Origin: Ruminococcus sp. UBA4240
Lineage (GTDB): Bacteria > Bacillota > Clostridia > Oscillospirales > Ruminococcaceae
Length of the DNA: 37,010 nt
NCBI GenBank assembly: GCA_002395525.1
Contig: DGXE01000014.1
Span: forward strand, 1-37,010
Direction: 5' to 3'
A model generated the notes under the pieces. It saw nothing but the letters and a program-made list of their open reading frames with translations. It did no database searches and had not been told where the DNA came from. The position numbers were made by a program, and so were the translations under genes. This document shows positions 22,734 through 31,895 of the stretch, one piece after another. Position 1 is the first letter of the stretch; the number at the start of each line of letters is the position of its first letter.

Positions 22734-24104
22734 ATGACAATACTTCTTCTTGCGGTGCTTATCATTACGGAGATCGCATTTCTCACCGCAGAGATCTCAA
22801 AACAGTCGGAAAAAAGAGAATGGAACAAAGGCCGTCTGCTTGCGGATCTGGCCGAGGCTGCAGCTTTTGGTGTGATGCTGCTGCTCCCCGGTATCGACCT
22901 GTCCTTCAGATTCACGGGACTACTGCTCATTCTTCTGGTAAGGCTCGGCTTTGCAGGGATAAGGTATCTCCTTGGCAGAAAAAACACAAAGCAGAAGACG
23001 AAAGCCGGCAAAATAACAAGCCTGCTCCTCAGCGCCCTCATGTTCGTGTCTGCGCTGGCACCTGCCTTCCTTTTCAGGGACTACAAGGGCAGACCGCTGA
23101 CAGGACAGTACACCCCCGCATCCTGTGCAGCGATACTGACAGATGCTTCACGCACAGAGCAGTTCGAGCAGGACGGTTCCTCCCGTGAGATACCCGTGCA
23201 TCTTTTCTACCCAGCCGAAGCCGATAATATCCCGGATAATTCTCTTCCCCTTGTCATATTCAGCCACGGCGCATTCGGCTGGTACCAGAGCAATATGTCC
23301 GCATATCTGGAGCTTGCAAGCAACGGCTATGTGGTGGCAAGCATCGAGCACCCCTATCATTCCCTGTTTACACATGATACGTCCGGCAAACTGATCATGG
23401 TTGACGGTCAGTTTATGCAGAATGCTCTGACTCTCGGCAGCAGTGATGTGGAAGAAACTGAACGTGAAGAGGTATTCAAGACGGAATGTGAATGGATAGA
23501 GCTTCGCATTGCCGACATGGATTTCGCCATAGATACACTTAAATCGGCGGTATTGACAAATGATCTTTCAGACTGGACATTCACCGAAGGCGACAGGAAA
23601 CAGTTTGAAACAGCAGTACGGCTTATCGATACGGATAAGATAGGTCTGATGGGACATTCCCTCGGAGGGGCAACTGCGGTGACAGCGGGCAGGCGTGATG
23701 ATATATCCGCAGTCATAGACATTGACGGCACGATGCTGGGTGAGCAGACAGGATTTGCAGACGGCAGATATATCATCAACGAAGAGCCATATACCACCCC
23801 CCTGCTTGAGATTGAAAACGAGAAAAGCCATTTCGATGCCATCGAGGCTGAAAAAGCCGGATATATCTACGCCAACAATGTGGTGCAGAAAAATGCGGAG
23901 AATTCATATCAGACCTATTTTGCCGGAGCAGGGCACATGAATTTCACAGATCTTCCCCTGCTCTCGCCTTTCCTTGCAAAAAAGCTGGGCACAGGAGAGA
24001 TCGACCCCGAACAATGCACGGATACACTGAACAAGCTGATACTTGATTTCTACAACTGCTATCTGAAAGGACAAGGTGTGTTCAGCGTGCAGGAACACTA
24101 TTGA
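22734..24104 (+). CDS. Membrane-anchored alpha/beta hydrolase (PAF-acetylhydrolase-like)
   Basis: 456 residues from the ATG at 22734 (MTILLLAVLIITEIAFLTAE), with GAAAGG upstream. Starts before about 22706 would precede the transcript, and the ATG at 22716 lies next to that binding site. Three to four N-terminal membrane segments occupy roughly residues 1-110. The outside catalytic part has VIFSHGAFGWYQSNMSAYLE (oxyanion His-Gly), ASIEHPYHS, the nucleophile in LMGHSLGGATAV, a likely Asp in VIDIDGTM, and a His in GAGHMNFTDLP. The layout matches PAF-acetylhydrolase/dienelactone hydrolase-like esterases. Substrate unknown. It leads an operon with a LytTR regulator and DUF3021 protein, 7 bases upstream of the former. 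Confidence 0.83.
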   Translation: MTILLLAVLIITEIAFLTAEISKQSEKREWNKGRLLADLAEAAAFGVMLLLPGIDLSFRFTGLLLILLVRLGFAGIRYLLGRKNTKQKTKAGKITSLLLSALMFVSALAPAFLFRDYKGRPLTGQYTPASCAAILTDASRTEQFEQDGSSREIPVHLFYPAEADNIPDNSLPLVIFSHGAFGWYQSNMSAYLELASNGYVVASIEHPYHSLFTHDTSGKLIMVDGQFMQNALTLGSSDVEETEREEVFKTECEWIELRIADMDFAIDTLKSAVLTNDLSDWTFTEGDRKQFETAVRLIDTDKIGLMGHSLGGATAVTAGRRDDISAVIDIDGTMLGEQTGFADGRYIINEEPYTTPLLEIENEKSHFDAIEAEKAGYIYANNVVQKNAENSYQTYFAGAGHMNFTDLPLLSPFLAKKLGTGEIDPEQCTDTLNKLILDFYNCYLKGQGVFSVQEHY

Positions 24105-24111
24105 GGAAACT

Positions 24112-24549
24112 ATGGATATCAGGATCGTCAGGATTGGAGAGGAACAGCAGGAATACATTGAGATCGGCTGCCGCAGGACAGATGAGAACATCAGTGAGAT
24201 CGTATCCTTCATAAAATCCCGTCAGGGTGCAGTGGAAGGAACAAAGGATGACAGGCAGTATCAGCTCCCTGTGGTGGATATCTTCTACATCGAATCGGTG
24301 GACGACAGGACGTTCATCTATCTGGAGAAGGACTGCTACGAATCACGGAAAAAGCTATATGAGTTTGAACAGGTACTTGCATCACGCAGTTTTGCCAGGA
24401 TATCCAAGGCAGTCATCATAAATCTGATGAAGATAGTTTCCATTGCCCCCGCGCTTAACGGGCGGTTCCTCTGCAAGCTGACAAACGGTGAGGAGGTCAT
24501 CATTTCCCGCAAATATGTACCTGAGATCAAGGAAAGGCTGAAGGGGTGA
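24112..24549 (+). CDS. LytTR family DNA-binding regulator
   Basis: 145 residues from the ATG at 24112 (MDIRIVRIGEEQQEYIEIGC), with GAGGAAA just upstream. The N-terminal 45 residues lack a receiver domain. The LytTR domain runs from about residue 55: VVDIFYIESVDDRTFIYLEK, then LASRSFARISKAVIINLMKI and the final strand GEEVIISRKYVPEIKERL. Stand-alone LytTR proteins next to small membrane proteins form regulatory pairs that commonly control their own operon. It is 4 bases ahead of the DUF3021 gene. Confidence 0.92.
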   Translation: MDIRIVRIGEEQQEYIEIGCRRTDENISEIVSFIKSRQGAVEGTKDDRQYQLPVVDIFYIESVDDRTFIYLEKDCYESRKKLYEFEQVLASRSFARISKAVIINLMKIVSIAPALNGRFLCKLTNGEEVIISRKYVPEIKERLKG

Positions 24550-24553
24550 GATA

Positions 24554-24985
24554 ATGAAAGAACGTATCAGGGAAATTGCAGGCAGCTACTTTATATCCGT
24601 TACTCTCATAAATATTGCCATATGCGTGACAGGGCTCATATTCCGGCCTGAACAGACATTCGGCTATGATGCGTTTCTGTCGCCCCTCATATTCGGCTTG
24701 CTCACTGTTATCCCTACTCTGATAATGTACTCAAGCAAAGAGCTGACCGTCCGGCAGCTTATCTTCCGCAAAGCCATACAGCTTCTGCTGGATATAGTCA
24801 TAGTGACAGCGGTGATATTTGCAGGAAATGAAGTGAACAGGGAGACAGTCACCGCAGCCGTGGGTGTATCGGTAAGCATAGTTGTTGTATTCGCCGCCGT
24901 CCATGTTATAGAATGGCTGCTGGAACGGCGTACCGCAAAGCTGCTGACAGAGGAGCTCACGGAATTCCAGAGGCGAATCCGCTAG
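24554..24985 (+). CDS. DUF3021 family four-helix membrane protein
   Basis: 143 residues with four membrane segments (about residues 12-30, 42-60, 74-92, 99-120) and a charged tail LLEERRTAKLLTEELTEFQR type. RQLIFRKAIQLLLDIVIVTA between helices is typical of DUF3021. This family almost always follows a LytTR regulator and is thought to restrain or sense on its behalf, by analogy with streptococcal LytTR regulatory systems. GGGGTGAG precedes the ATG. Confidence 0.9.
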   Translation: MKERIREIAGSYFISVTLINIAICVTGLIFRPEQTFGYDAFLSPLIFGLLTVIPTLIMYSSKELTVRQLIFRKAIQLLLDIVIVTAVIFAGNEVNRETVTAAVGVSVSIVVVFAAVHVIEWLLERRTAKLLTEELTEFQRRIR

Positions 24986-25094
24986 TTCCCTTGCACAGTA
25001 CCCCCGGAATACACACAGTTGACATACCATCAGGTGCGATAGCGTATACATCTTTTCGCAGGATCATCACTTTATGTGACGAAAGAAGGCTGCT

Positions 25095-25916
25095 ATGAAC
25101 AGGATACTTTGCTCAACAGGTGCTCTCTTAGGCAGAGCCAACGGACGTGACTTCACTTTGCTTGCCGATCTTGAGAAAAGGCTCAAATGTGACGGATTTG
25201 AACTGATGATGTACGATGACTGGTATGAAAAGGCTGATGCTGCAGCGTCCTTTCTGACAGGGCTGGAGAAGCCGTTCGTGACCTTTCATGTTGAAAAAGG
25301 CGTCGGCGACCTGATCAGCAGAAATGCTGACGGCGACTCGGAAAGGGCTCTCATACTTTTTGAGCAAAACTGCAAGCTTGCCCGGACGATAGGTTCTGAG
25401 AAGCTGGTCCTGCACCTCTGGAGCGGTCCTGATTCCGACAAGGATATGCCTCATTGTATCGAAATGTACTCACGATGCAGGGATATTGCCCGAAAATATG
25501 ATATTGTGCTTACAGTCGAGAACGTGGTGTGCAACCGGAATGACCCTATCAGCGATATGCACATGGTACTGAAAGCATATCCCGATGCTGTGTTCACATA
25601 CGATACAAAAATGGCTGAATTCCACGGACAGCTGATGGATATCGCACTTGATGAGAACCGCAGCCTCTGGGAGAAAGTCGTTCATCTCCACGTCAACGAC
25701 TACAAAGGCGGTGTTATGGACTGGTCAAGGCTCAAAACACTGCATCTGGGCGAGGGACAGATAGACTTTGAAAGGTTCTTTGAGTTCGTAAGGGGAACAG
25801 GATACAAGGGTGATATCACCGTTGAGTCCACATCCTTCGGGAAGACCGACGGCATCATAGATACAGATAAAATGAACCGCAGTCTGATAAGGGCAAGGGA
25901 ACTGATGAACGGATAG
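25095..25916 (+). CDS. Sugar phosphate isomerase/epimerase-like TIM barrel
   Basis: 273 residues of the AP endonuclease 2/xylose isomerase-like superfamily. Strand motifs include FELMMYDDWYE, FVTFHVEKGVGD, LVLHLWSG, VLTVENVVCN with a likely metal Glu, FTYDTKMAEFHG with Asp and His, VVHLHVNDYKGG, and LHLGEGQIDFERFF with the C-terminal Glu in DITVESTSFG. This metal-site pattern fits a keto-sugar isomerase or epimerase acting in the cytoplasm. Substrate unknown. AAGAAGG lies 5 bases before the ATG. The 109 bp upstream contain a TTGACA (25020-25025) with a poor -10, so its own promoter is uncertain. Confidence 0.85.
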   Translation: MNRILCSTGALLGRANGRDFTLLADLEKRLKCDGFELMMYDDWYEKADAAASFLTGLEKPFVTFHVEKGVGDLISRNADGDSERALILFEQNCKLARTIGSEKLVLHLWSGPDSDKDMPHCIEMYSRCRDIARKYDIVLTVENVVCNRNDPISDMHMVLKAYPDAVFTYDTKMAEFHGQLMDIALDENRSLWEKVVHLHVNDYKGGVMDWSRLKTLHLGEGQIDFERFFEFVRGTGYKGDITVESTSFGKTDGIIDTDKMNRSLIRARELMNG

Positions 25917-25943
25917 CCCGGTGTTCACTGCGCTTTAGGGCGC

Positions 25944-25988
25944 AAAAGCAATGGTCACAGCCTGTCAGGTGTGACCATTGCTTTTTTC
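25944..25988. terminator. Bidirectional terminator
   Basis: AAAAGCAATGGTCACA (25944-25959) pairs perfectly over 16 bp with TGTGACCATTGCTTTT (25970-25985), followed by T on the plus strand and preceded by A on the minus sense. It serves both the isomerase-like gene and the convergent MATE gene. Confidence 0.92.
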
Positions 25989-25989
25989 A

Positions 25990-27336
25990 TTATGTGTCTG
26001 CTGTCAAACTGTGCTTGTGCCTGTTCTTCCCGAATCTGCCGAACATCGCAAAGCCCACAGCGGATGTGAGGAGCTCGGTTATGGGATATGTGAGCCAGAA
26101 ATAATACAGTCCGAACCTTGAAAACAGCCATCCGAGAGGGACAAACAAGAAAACTGTCCGTATCAGGGTAAGTGCTGAGCTTTTGAAGGGCTGCCCCACT
26201 GCCTGAAAGAATACGGGGAACAGCAGGGAGCTGACCATGGGGATAAAGCTTAAGCCTATTATATGAAAGGCGTGGACTCCTATACCCATGACTTCACTGT
26301 CCGACGAGAAGAACCGTATCATCTGTGACGGTATCAGCAAAAAGCACAGTGTCCCCATCCCCATAAGCACCGCACCTGCTATGAAGGAATCCAGCATTAT
26401 GGTGCGGCAGCGCTTAGTTTCCTGCTGTGCATAGTTATAGCTTATCATGGGGACGATACAGGTCTGCAGCGCCCCCAGTGGGATAAAGAAAAATGTCTGC
26501 CATTTATAGTACAGACCCAGCACTGTGACTGCTTGGTCGGAAAAGGTCGACAGGATAAGATTCAGTCCGAATATGTAGAATGTATATGCAGACTGCATCA
26601 GTATATTGGGTGTACCCAGGAAGAAGATGTTTTTCAGATATGCAGGATACTTTTTAGGCTGCGGCGATCTGTAATACCCTTTTCTGAAAACTATGAGCGC
26701 TGCGGCTATCTGACCTGTAACGGTGGAAACAGCCGCACCTGCAACTCCGAGAGCAGGCAGACCGAAACAGCCGAAGATAAGGACAGGGTCAAGTATGATA
26801 TTTACTGCAGCGCCGACGATCTGGGCTGCCATGGGGAGCCTCATATTACCTTCGGACTGGATCACCTTAGTCCATATGCTCTCAAAGAAAAGCCCGAAGC
26901 TGAAAACACAGACGATCCTGCCGTAGGTCACCACATGATGCTGCACTGCCGGTGAATCAGTGGATATATTTGCATAGGCAGGCATTATCAGATAGCACGT
27001 CAAAGCAAATATCAGCCACATCACAAATGCAAGCGGAGTGCCGACTCCCGCAGCTTCATGAGCGTGTTTTTCCTTTTTCATGCCGAAATGGAATGACATG
27101 GCTGTATTTATCCCGACCCCCGTCCCGACTGCAAGGGCTATCATCAGGAGCTGCAGCGGATATACTATGGATAATGCTGTAAGCCCTTCCTCGGAGCATC
27201 TGCCGATGAAAAAGCTGTCCACGATGTTGTACAGGGCCTGTATCAGCTGTGCCGCCATGACCGGGGGTGCCAGCTTCAATATCATCCCCCATATACTGTC
27301 CCTGGAAAAATCCAGTTCTTTTTTCACTTTCTCCAC
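25990..27336 (-). CDS. MATE family multidrug efflux transporter
   Basis: 448 residues with about 12 membrane segments in two similar halves. LAPPVMAAQLIQALYNIVDSFFIG is the typical first helix, followed by VGTGVGINTAMSFHFGMKKE and, in the second half, GTPNILMQSAYTFYIFGLNL. It exports drugs or metabolites in exchange for Na+ or H+. The start is not certain: a GTG at 27336 has AGGA only one base away, and a GTG three codons later is better spaced from GGAAGTGGAG. No regulator is adjacent. Confidence 0.92.
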   Translation of the reverse strand: MEKVKKELDFSRDSIWGMILKLAPPVMAAQLIQALYNIVDSFFIGRCSEEGLTALSIVYPLQLLMIALAVGTGVGINTAMSFHFGMKKEKHAHEAAGVGTPLAFVMWLIFALTCYLIMPAYANISTDSPAVQHHVVTYGRIVCVFSFGLFFESIWTKVIQSEGNMRLPMAAQIVGAAVNIILDPVLIFGCFGLPALGVAGAAVSTVTGQIAAALIVFRKGYYRSPQPKKYPAYLKNIFFLGTPNILMQSAYTFYIFGLNLILSTFSDQAVTVLGLYYKWQTFFFIPLGALQTCIVPMISYNYAQQETKRCRTIMLDSFIAGAVLMGMGTLCFLLIPSQMIRFFSSDSEVMGIGVHAFHIIGLSFIPMVSSLLFPVFFQAVGQPFKSSALTLIRTVFLFVPLGWLFSRFGLYYFWLTYPITELLTSAVGFAMFGRFGKNRHKHSLTADT

Positions 27337-27430
27337 TTCCTATAAAACAGATCAATGACATGAACAGGCATACGGTCACAGCCGTTCGTTTGTGCCCGTT
27401 ATCAGTCCCGTATCCCTGAACCGGGGATGA

Positions 27431-28415
27431 CCCACACCTCATCTCACTTTTACCAATATGGCTGGCACAAATGTGGATCGTTCCTTTTCCCTTGCAGATA
27501 TCCTTGAGATCTGCGGTGTAACTGATCCCGCAGCAGTGACCTACGGCAAGGTGGAAGGCTACAGCGGATGCACCATTTCAAATGTTTTGGTCGCTGCAGT
27601 CAGCAACGGTGATGATGATGATGACGATGATGACGACGAAGATATAGAGGGCAAGGTTCCCGAGATAGGACAGATCTTCTACATTGGCGATTCTATTAAC
27701 ATTGAGGATCTTTACGTCTATGATCTGTTTATCGACGGCAAGGGGGAGTTCTTAGAAGATGAACTCTATCGTGTGGACGAGTCAGGCACAGTGGGTTTTG
27801 ACTCCATCTCCGGAGTATATGATCCTGCCGGCATTGACGGCTGGTACGGCGATGTGGATAAACGGGGTCGAATGGGAGTATCAGAGGGCATGGTGCATAT
27901 ATGTAGGCGGCGATGAAGACGACTTTATCTACTTCCGTCCCTATGACAGCGATGAGGAATCTCCCGAAGTACCCGCAGGTATCATATTTGTAGGCGGCAC
28001 AGGCACTGAGGAGGATCCCCTGCTCTTTAACCTTTACTACGAAGAAGAGGAACCCGCTGAGCCCGATGTTCCCGAAGAGGCCTTCGCCCCCGCAGTCTCC
28101 GCTGTAAAGCAGCCCTCCGGCGCAGCCCCCGCCCTCACCGCAAGCATAAAGGGCGAGGAAAAGGCATACACCTGGGGCGCAAAGGCAGAGGACAACACCC
28201 TTACCTGGGAAGCAGCCGAGGGCGCTGACAGCTTTGTGATCTTCGCCAGGGGCTACAAGGAAAAGACCTACAAGAAGATAGGCACCGCCACAGAGAAGAG
28301 CTTTGACCTGTCACAGCTCAAGAAGGGCACCTACGACATCATAGTGCGCTATGAAAAGGGCGGCGTTATGGCTAAATGCCGCAACAGCGCATATGTAACA
28401 GCCCTTGTCAGATAA
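27431..28415 (+). pseudogene. Surface-protein remnant with poly-Asp run, frameshifted
   Basis: The first frame reads from about 27431 through SFSLADILEICGVTDPAAVT, a nine-Asp run encoded by GAT/GAC repeats (27610-27639), VPEIGQIFYIGDSINIEDLY and GFDSISGVYDPAGIDGWYGD. It then shifts near 27858 into a second frame continuing NGVEWEYQRAWCIYVGGDED, FVGGTGTEEDPLLFNLYY, and a C-terminal fibronectin III-like part (TLTWEAAEGADSFVIFARGY ... VMAKCRNSAYVTALVR). Neither a signal peptide nor a ribosome binding site is seen, so the 5' end is also missing. GGTGTEEDP and acidic linkers are usual in secreted Ruminococcus-type proteins. The product is unknown. Confidence 0.65.
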
Positions 28416-28429
28416 AACCCATAAATCAT

Positions 28430-28460
28430 CCCCCATGCTTAGCGGCATGGGGGACTTTCT
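28430..28460. terminator. Hairpin between convergent genes
   Basis: CCCCCATGC (28430-28438) pairs with GCATGGGGG (28445-28453), then ACTTTCTT on the plus strand. It is shared by the remnant and the PLP enzyme gene. Confidence 0.75.
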
Positions 28461-28467
28461 TATGGCA

Positions 28468-29766
28468 TCAGAACAGTTTCAGGCAGCCCTTTTCAAACAT
28501 TTCCTGCAGACCGCACAGCACACCCATGCGCCCTGTGGCGTAGGTGAGCCCGCCCTGCACGTAGGCGGCATAGGGTTCACGGATAGGTCCGTCCGCTGAA
28601 AGCTCGATAGAAGCACCGTTGTTGAAGGTGCCTGCCGCCATGATGACCTGGTCGTCATAGCCGGGCATATCCCAGGGCTCCGGGGTCACAAAGCTGTCAA
28701 CAGGCGAGCCTGCCTGTATGCCACGGCAGAATGCGATGAGATTCTCCGGGTTTTTAAGGAGGACGGCAGTGATGATGTCCCCCCGCCTTGTGCCGGCAGC
28801 AGGGAAACACTCAAAGCCCAGGCGTGACATTACGGCAGAGGTGAACTCCGCTGTCTTCAGTGCGTTTGCCACCACCTCGGGAGCCATAAACAGCCCCTGA
28901 TACATACTGCGGTTCTCATCAAGGGAGGCACCCGCCTCACGGCCTACTCCCGGGCAGGTAAGGCGGTAGGAGCACAGCTCCACCAGCGCCTTCTTCCCGG
29001 CGATATATCCCCCTGTGCGTGCAATGCCGCCACCCGGGTTCTTGATAAGGCTGCCCACGATAAGGTCAGCCCCCGCCTCGGTAGGTTCGCTGGTCTCCAC
29101 AAATTCGCCGTAGCAGTTGTCCACCATGACGATGATATCCGGGGATGCGTTCTTAGCTGCCTTTATTATCTCCGCAATGTCCGCCACTGTCAGGGAGGGG
29201 CGCAGGGAATAGCCCTTGGAGCGCTGTATGTAGGCGAGTTTTGCCCCCTTGACCTTGCGGAACACCTCCGCCACGTCGGGCTTGCCCTCCGGGGAAAGCT
29301 CCACCTGATCGTACTCTATGCCGAAATCCGCAAGGGAGCCCCCTGTGGTGCGCCGCAGGCCTATGACCTCCTCTAAGGTGTCATAGGGGCGGCCCGTAAG
29401 GGATACCATCTTGTCTCCGGGGCGCAGTATGCCGAAGAGCGCCGTGGTCAGCGCCGCCGTGCCGGAGGCTATGCTGTGCCTTACCAGTGCATCCTCTGCC
29501 CCAACCGCCGCGGCAAATACCTTGTCAAGGGTGTCACGTCCCACGTCGTCATAGCCGTAGCCGCTGCTGCCGTTCATACAGGCGGCGGAAACGTGGTTGT
29601 TCACAAAGGCATAGAGCACCTTTTCCCCGTTCCTGCGGGCTATCCTGTCTATCTCCTTGAAGGCAGCCTCACAGTCCTCATCGGCACGGGCAGCCGCCTT
29701 CAGTATGCGTTCCTCTATTACAAAGCCCTTCTTCACAGGGGGCTTCGGATCAAATATTTCAGCCAT
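28468..29766 (-). CDS. YnbB/methionine gamma-lyase family PLP protein (aluminium resistance family)
   Basis: 432 residues from the ATG at 29766 (MAEIFDPKPPVKKGFVIEER), with AGGAG 7 bases upstream; an ATG two codons earlier overlaps the GNAT stop but is too close to that site. It is a fold-type I PLP enzyme: SGTAALTTALFGILRPGDKM near residue 100, IVMVDNCYGEF with the PLP-facing Asp, and GSLIKNPGGGIARTGGYIAG with the Schiff-base Lys. VGREAGASLDENRSMYQGLF is characteristic of this family. The physiological reaction is not settled; C-S lyase activity is suggested by the family name. It is the last gene after murD and GNAT. Confidence 0.9.
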   Translation of the reverse strand: MAEIFDPKPPVKKGFVIEERILKAAARADEDCEAAFKEIDRIARRNGEKVLYAFVNNHVSAACMNGSSGYGYDDVGRDTLDKVFAAAVGAEDALVRHSIASGTAALTTALFGILRPGDKMVSLTGRPYDTLEEVIGLRRTTGGSLADFGIEYDQVELSPEGKPDVAEVFRKVKGAKLAYIQRSKGYSLRPSLTVADIAEIIKAAKNASPDIIVMVDNCYGEFVETSEPTEAGADLIVGSLIKNPGGGIARTGGYIAGKKALVELCSYRLTCPGVGREAGASLDENRSMYQGLFMAPEVVANALKTAEFTSAVMSRLGFECFPAAGTRRGDIITAVLLKNPENLIAFCRGIQAGSPVDSFVTPEPWDMPGYDDQVIMAAGTFNNGASIELSADGPIREPYAAYVQGGLTYATGRMGVLCGLQEMFEKGCLKLF

Positions 29767-29768
29767 TG

Positions 29769-30464
29769 TCATTCTCCTAAATGTTTTTCCTGTTGTGAAA
29801 GAGTGTCTGCAAGGTCATCATATACCCACATCCTCCCTGTCACCCTGAGTCCCATGGGCTCATAGAAGGGGATAAGCTCCCTTTCGCAGCACAGCATGAC
29901 CTGCCTGCCGCCAAGGGCGGACATAAGTCCTGATGCCACACCCTGCCTGCGGTATTCGGGCAAAGTGGCAACTGCGGACACGTACACAGACGTGTCTGTC
30001 AGCCTGTCTGCCGCAAGGGCACCACGGCCGTCGGTGTACACATCCGTCACCCAGTGCCGCACCCTGTGGGAAAGATCCGTGTACACAGCGGAAAAATCCT
30101 CCCCGAAGACCTGTGCGGTTATCTCCGCCGCCCGATACACGTTCTCATTTGCGGGTATGCACATTGGGGCATTTGTGATGCATCCCGAAAGCACAGACAT
30201 TTCCCTCTGCCTGTAGCCCTCAAAGGGCACAGGCTCATGTGTTTCAATGGTGGCAGGCCGCAGCATACGGATAAAGCCACAAAGCTCCTCGTCAACAGCC
30301 CCCAACACCGTAACGGAGGAGTTGAAGTGCATGAACAGCCCGCTGTCCGTGCGGTAGAAGCGGCAGAAGCCGTAGCCTGTGCCGTAGCCCCTGTAACAGG
30401 TGACTATCCTTGCGGACAGGGGGTCTGCGGGGGCTATGTCAACACTGTCACACAGCCTTATCAT
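29769..30464 (-). CDS. GNAT family N-acetyltransferase
   Basis: 231 residues. The C-terminal GNAT core has VSAVATLPEYRRQGVASGLM, the acetyl-CoA pyrophosphate loop (R-R-Q-G-V-A), and ERELIPFYEPMGLRVTGRMW. The N-terminal 140 residues are another alpha/beta part with Cys-containing stretches, so it may be a two-lobed GNAT. Acceptor unknown. Its ATG overlaps the murD stop (ATGA), so translation is coupled to murD. The overlap is conserved-looking, but no cell-wall role is shown. Confidence 0.85.
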   Translation of the reverse strand: MIRLCDSVDIAPADPLSARIVTCYRGYGTGYGFCRFYRTDSGLFMHFNSSVTVLGAVDEELCGFIRMLRPATIETHEPVPFEGYRQREMSVLSGCITNAPMCIPANENVYRAAEITAQVFGEDFSAVYTDLSHRVRHWVTDVYTDGRGALAADRLTDTSVYVSAVATLPEYRRQGVASGLMSALGGRQVMLCCERELIPFYEPMGLRVTGRMWVYDDLADTLSQQEKHLGE

Positions 30465-31852
30465 TGCAGCGAGTTCACTATCTCCTTGAAATGCCGCCCT
30501 CTGTCCTCGAACATACGGTACATATCAAAGGAGGCGCAGGCAGGGGAAAGGGATACTATATCGCCGCTTTTTGCCTTGTCATGTGCGGTGTGTACCGCCT
30601 CCTCCATGCCGTCCACTATGTATATCTCAGGGGCGCCCTCACGGTAGTTTGATGCTCTCATGACCGCATCCCGTATCTTCTCACGGGTCTGCCCCATGAG
30701 GATGAGTATCTTTACCTTCTCGCAGACAAGCTCCGCCATTGGGTCAAAGGAGATGCCCTTGTCCGAACCGCCCATGATCATTATCTGCTTTTCGGGGAAG
30801 GTGTTGAGGCAGGCGATGACCCTTGTGGGGCTTGATGCGATGGAGTTGTTGTAGTATCTTACCCCGTCAAGCTCCCTTACAAGCTCTATGCGGTGCTCCA
30901 CACCCGCAAATTCCCGTGCTACTTTCTGAATGTTCTCTATGCTCACATGACCCCATGTAAGGGCTATGGCTGTAAGGTAATTCTCCACGTTGTGCATTCC
31001 GGGTATGCGTATATCACGCATATCAAGCACCCTGTGGACAGTGCCGTAGTCGTTGTAGCACAGGTATCCGTCCTCATCCAGGAATGCGCCGTTTTCCACT
31101 CTCTCACGGCGGGAGAAGTAGGCAAGTTTTCCCCTTACAAGGGGGGAAAGCTGCCTTGCGGTGTCGTTGTCGAAGCTCAGCACCGCCTTTGAAAAGGCAT
31201 TCTGATGCAGGAGGATATTCGCCTTTGCGTCGATGTATTCCTGCATATCCTTGTGGACGTTCAGGTGATTGGGGGTGATGTTAGTGATGGCTGCATAGTC
31301 GGGTGATGACCGCATTGATATGAGCTGGAAGCTGGAAAGCTCCACAACAGCCGCATCACAGGGCTTTACATCCTCTATTATCGGCAGAAGCGCCCTGCCG
31401 ATATTGCCCCCCTTGTGTACGGTTATGCCCTGGGCGGATAGCAGCTCCGCAATTATGGTGGTGGTGGTGGTCTTGCCGTCGGAGCCGGTTATGGCATATA
31501 TGGGGCAGGGACACAGGTCGAAGAACACCTCCATCTCCGATGTTACCGCAGTCCCCTTTGCCCGTGCCTTGTCAAGGGCATCGGAGTAGTAGTACATCCC
31601 CGGTGTGCGGAATACCACGTCATAGCCTCCGGCAGCTATGGTGTCAAGGTAGCCTTCCCCCAGTTCAAACTTGGCTCCCGCTGCGGAAAGCTCCCCATAC
31701 TCAGCCATTTTGTCGGCGGTCTTTTTGTCGCATACGGTGACATTGAGCCCCTTTGCGCACAAAAGCTTTATCAGGTCTGTGTGGCTCACCCCCACGCCTA
31801 TGAGGGCGATCCTTTTACCTTTAAGGCTGTCAAAAAATTCCTTTGCGTTCAT
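30461..31852 (-). CDS. murD: UDP-N-acetylmuramoyl-L-alanine--D-glutamate ligase
   Basis: 463 residues from the ATG at 31852 (MNAKEFFDSLKGKRIALIGV), with GAGG 7 bases upstream; an ATG two codons earlier is possible. It adds D-Glu to UDP-MurNAc-L-Ala in peptidoglycan synthesis. GVGVSHTDL opens the N-terminal Rossmann part. AITGSDGKTTTTTIIAELL is the ATP loop, and HKGGNIGRALLP, ELSSFQLISM, ITNITPNHLNVHKDM and GVEHRIELV follow. LSPACASFDMYRMFEDRGRH is the Mur ligase C-terminal motif. It lies downstream of the LCP-like gene and is followed by GNAT by overlap. No other mur genes are nearby. Confidence 0.97.
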   Translation of the reverse strand: MNAKEFFDSLKGKRIALIGVGVSHTDLIKLLCAKGLNVTVCDKKTADKMAEYGELSAAGAKFELGEGYLDTIAAGGYDVVFRTPGMYYYSDALDKARAKGTAVTSEMEVFFDLCPCPIYAITGSDGKTTTTTIIAELLSAQGITVHKGGNIGRALLPIIEDVKPCDAAVVELSSFQLISMRSSPDYAAITNITPNHLNVHKDMQEYIDAKANILLHQNAFSKAVLSFDNDTARQLSPLVRGKLAYFSRRERVENGAFLDEDGYLCYNDYGTVHRVLDMRDIRIPGMHNVENYLTAIALTWGHVSIENIQKVAREFAGVEHRIELVRELDGVRYYNNSIASSPTRVIACLNTFPEKQIMIMGGSDKGISFDPMAELVCEKVKILILMGQTREKIRDAVMRASNYREGAPEIYIVDGMEEAVHTAHDKAKSGDIVSLSPACASFDMYRMFEDRGRHFKEIVNSLQ

Positions 31853-31895
31853 ATCCATTCCTCATCTTCTGTATCTTTCCGTATCCCGCCACGGG

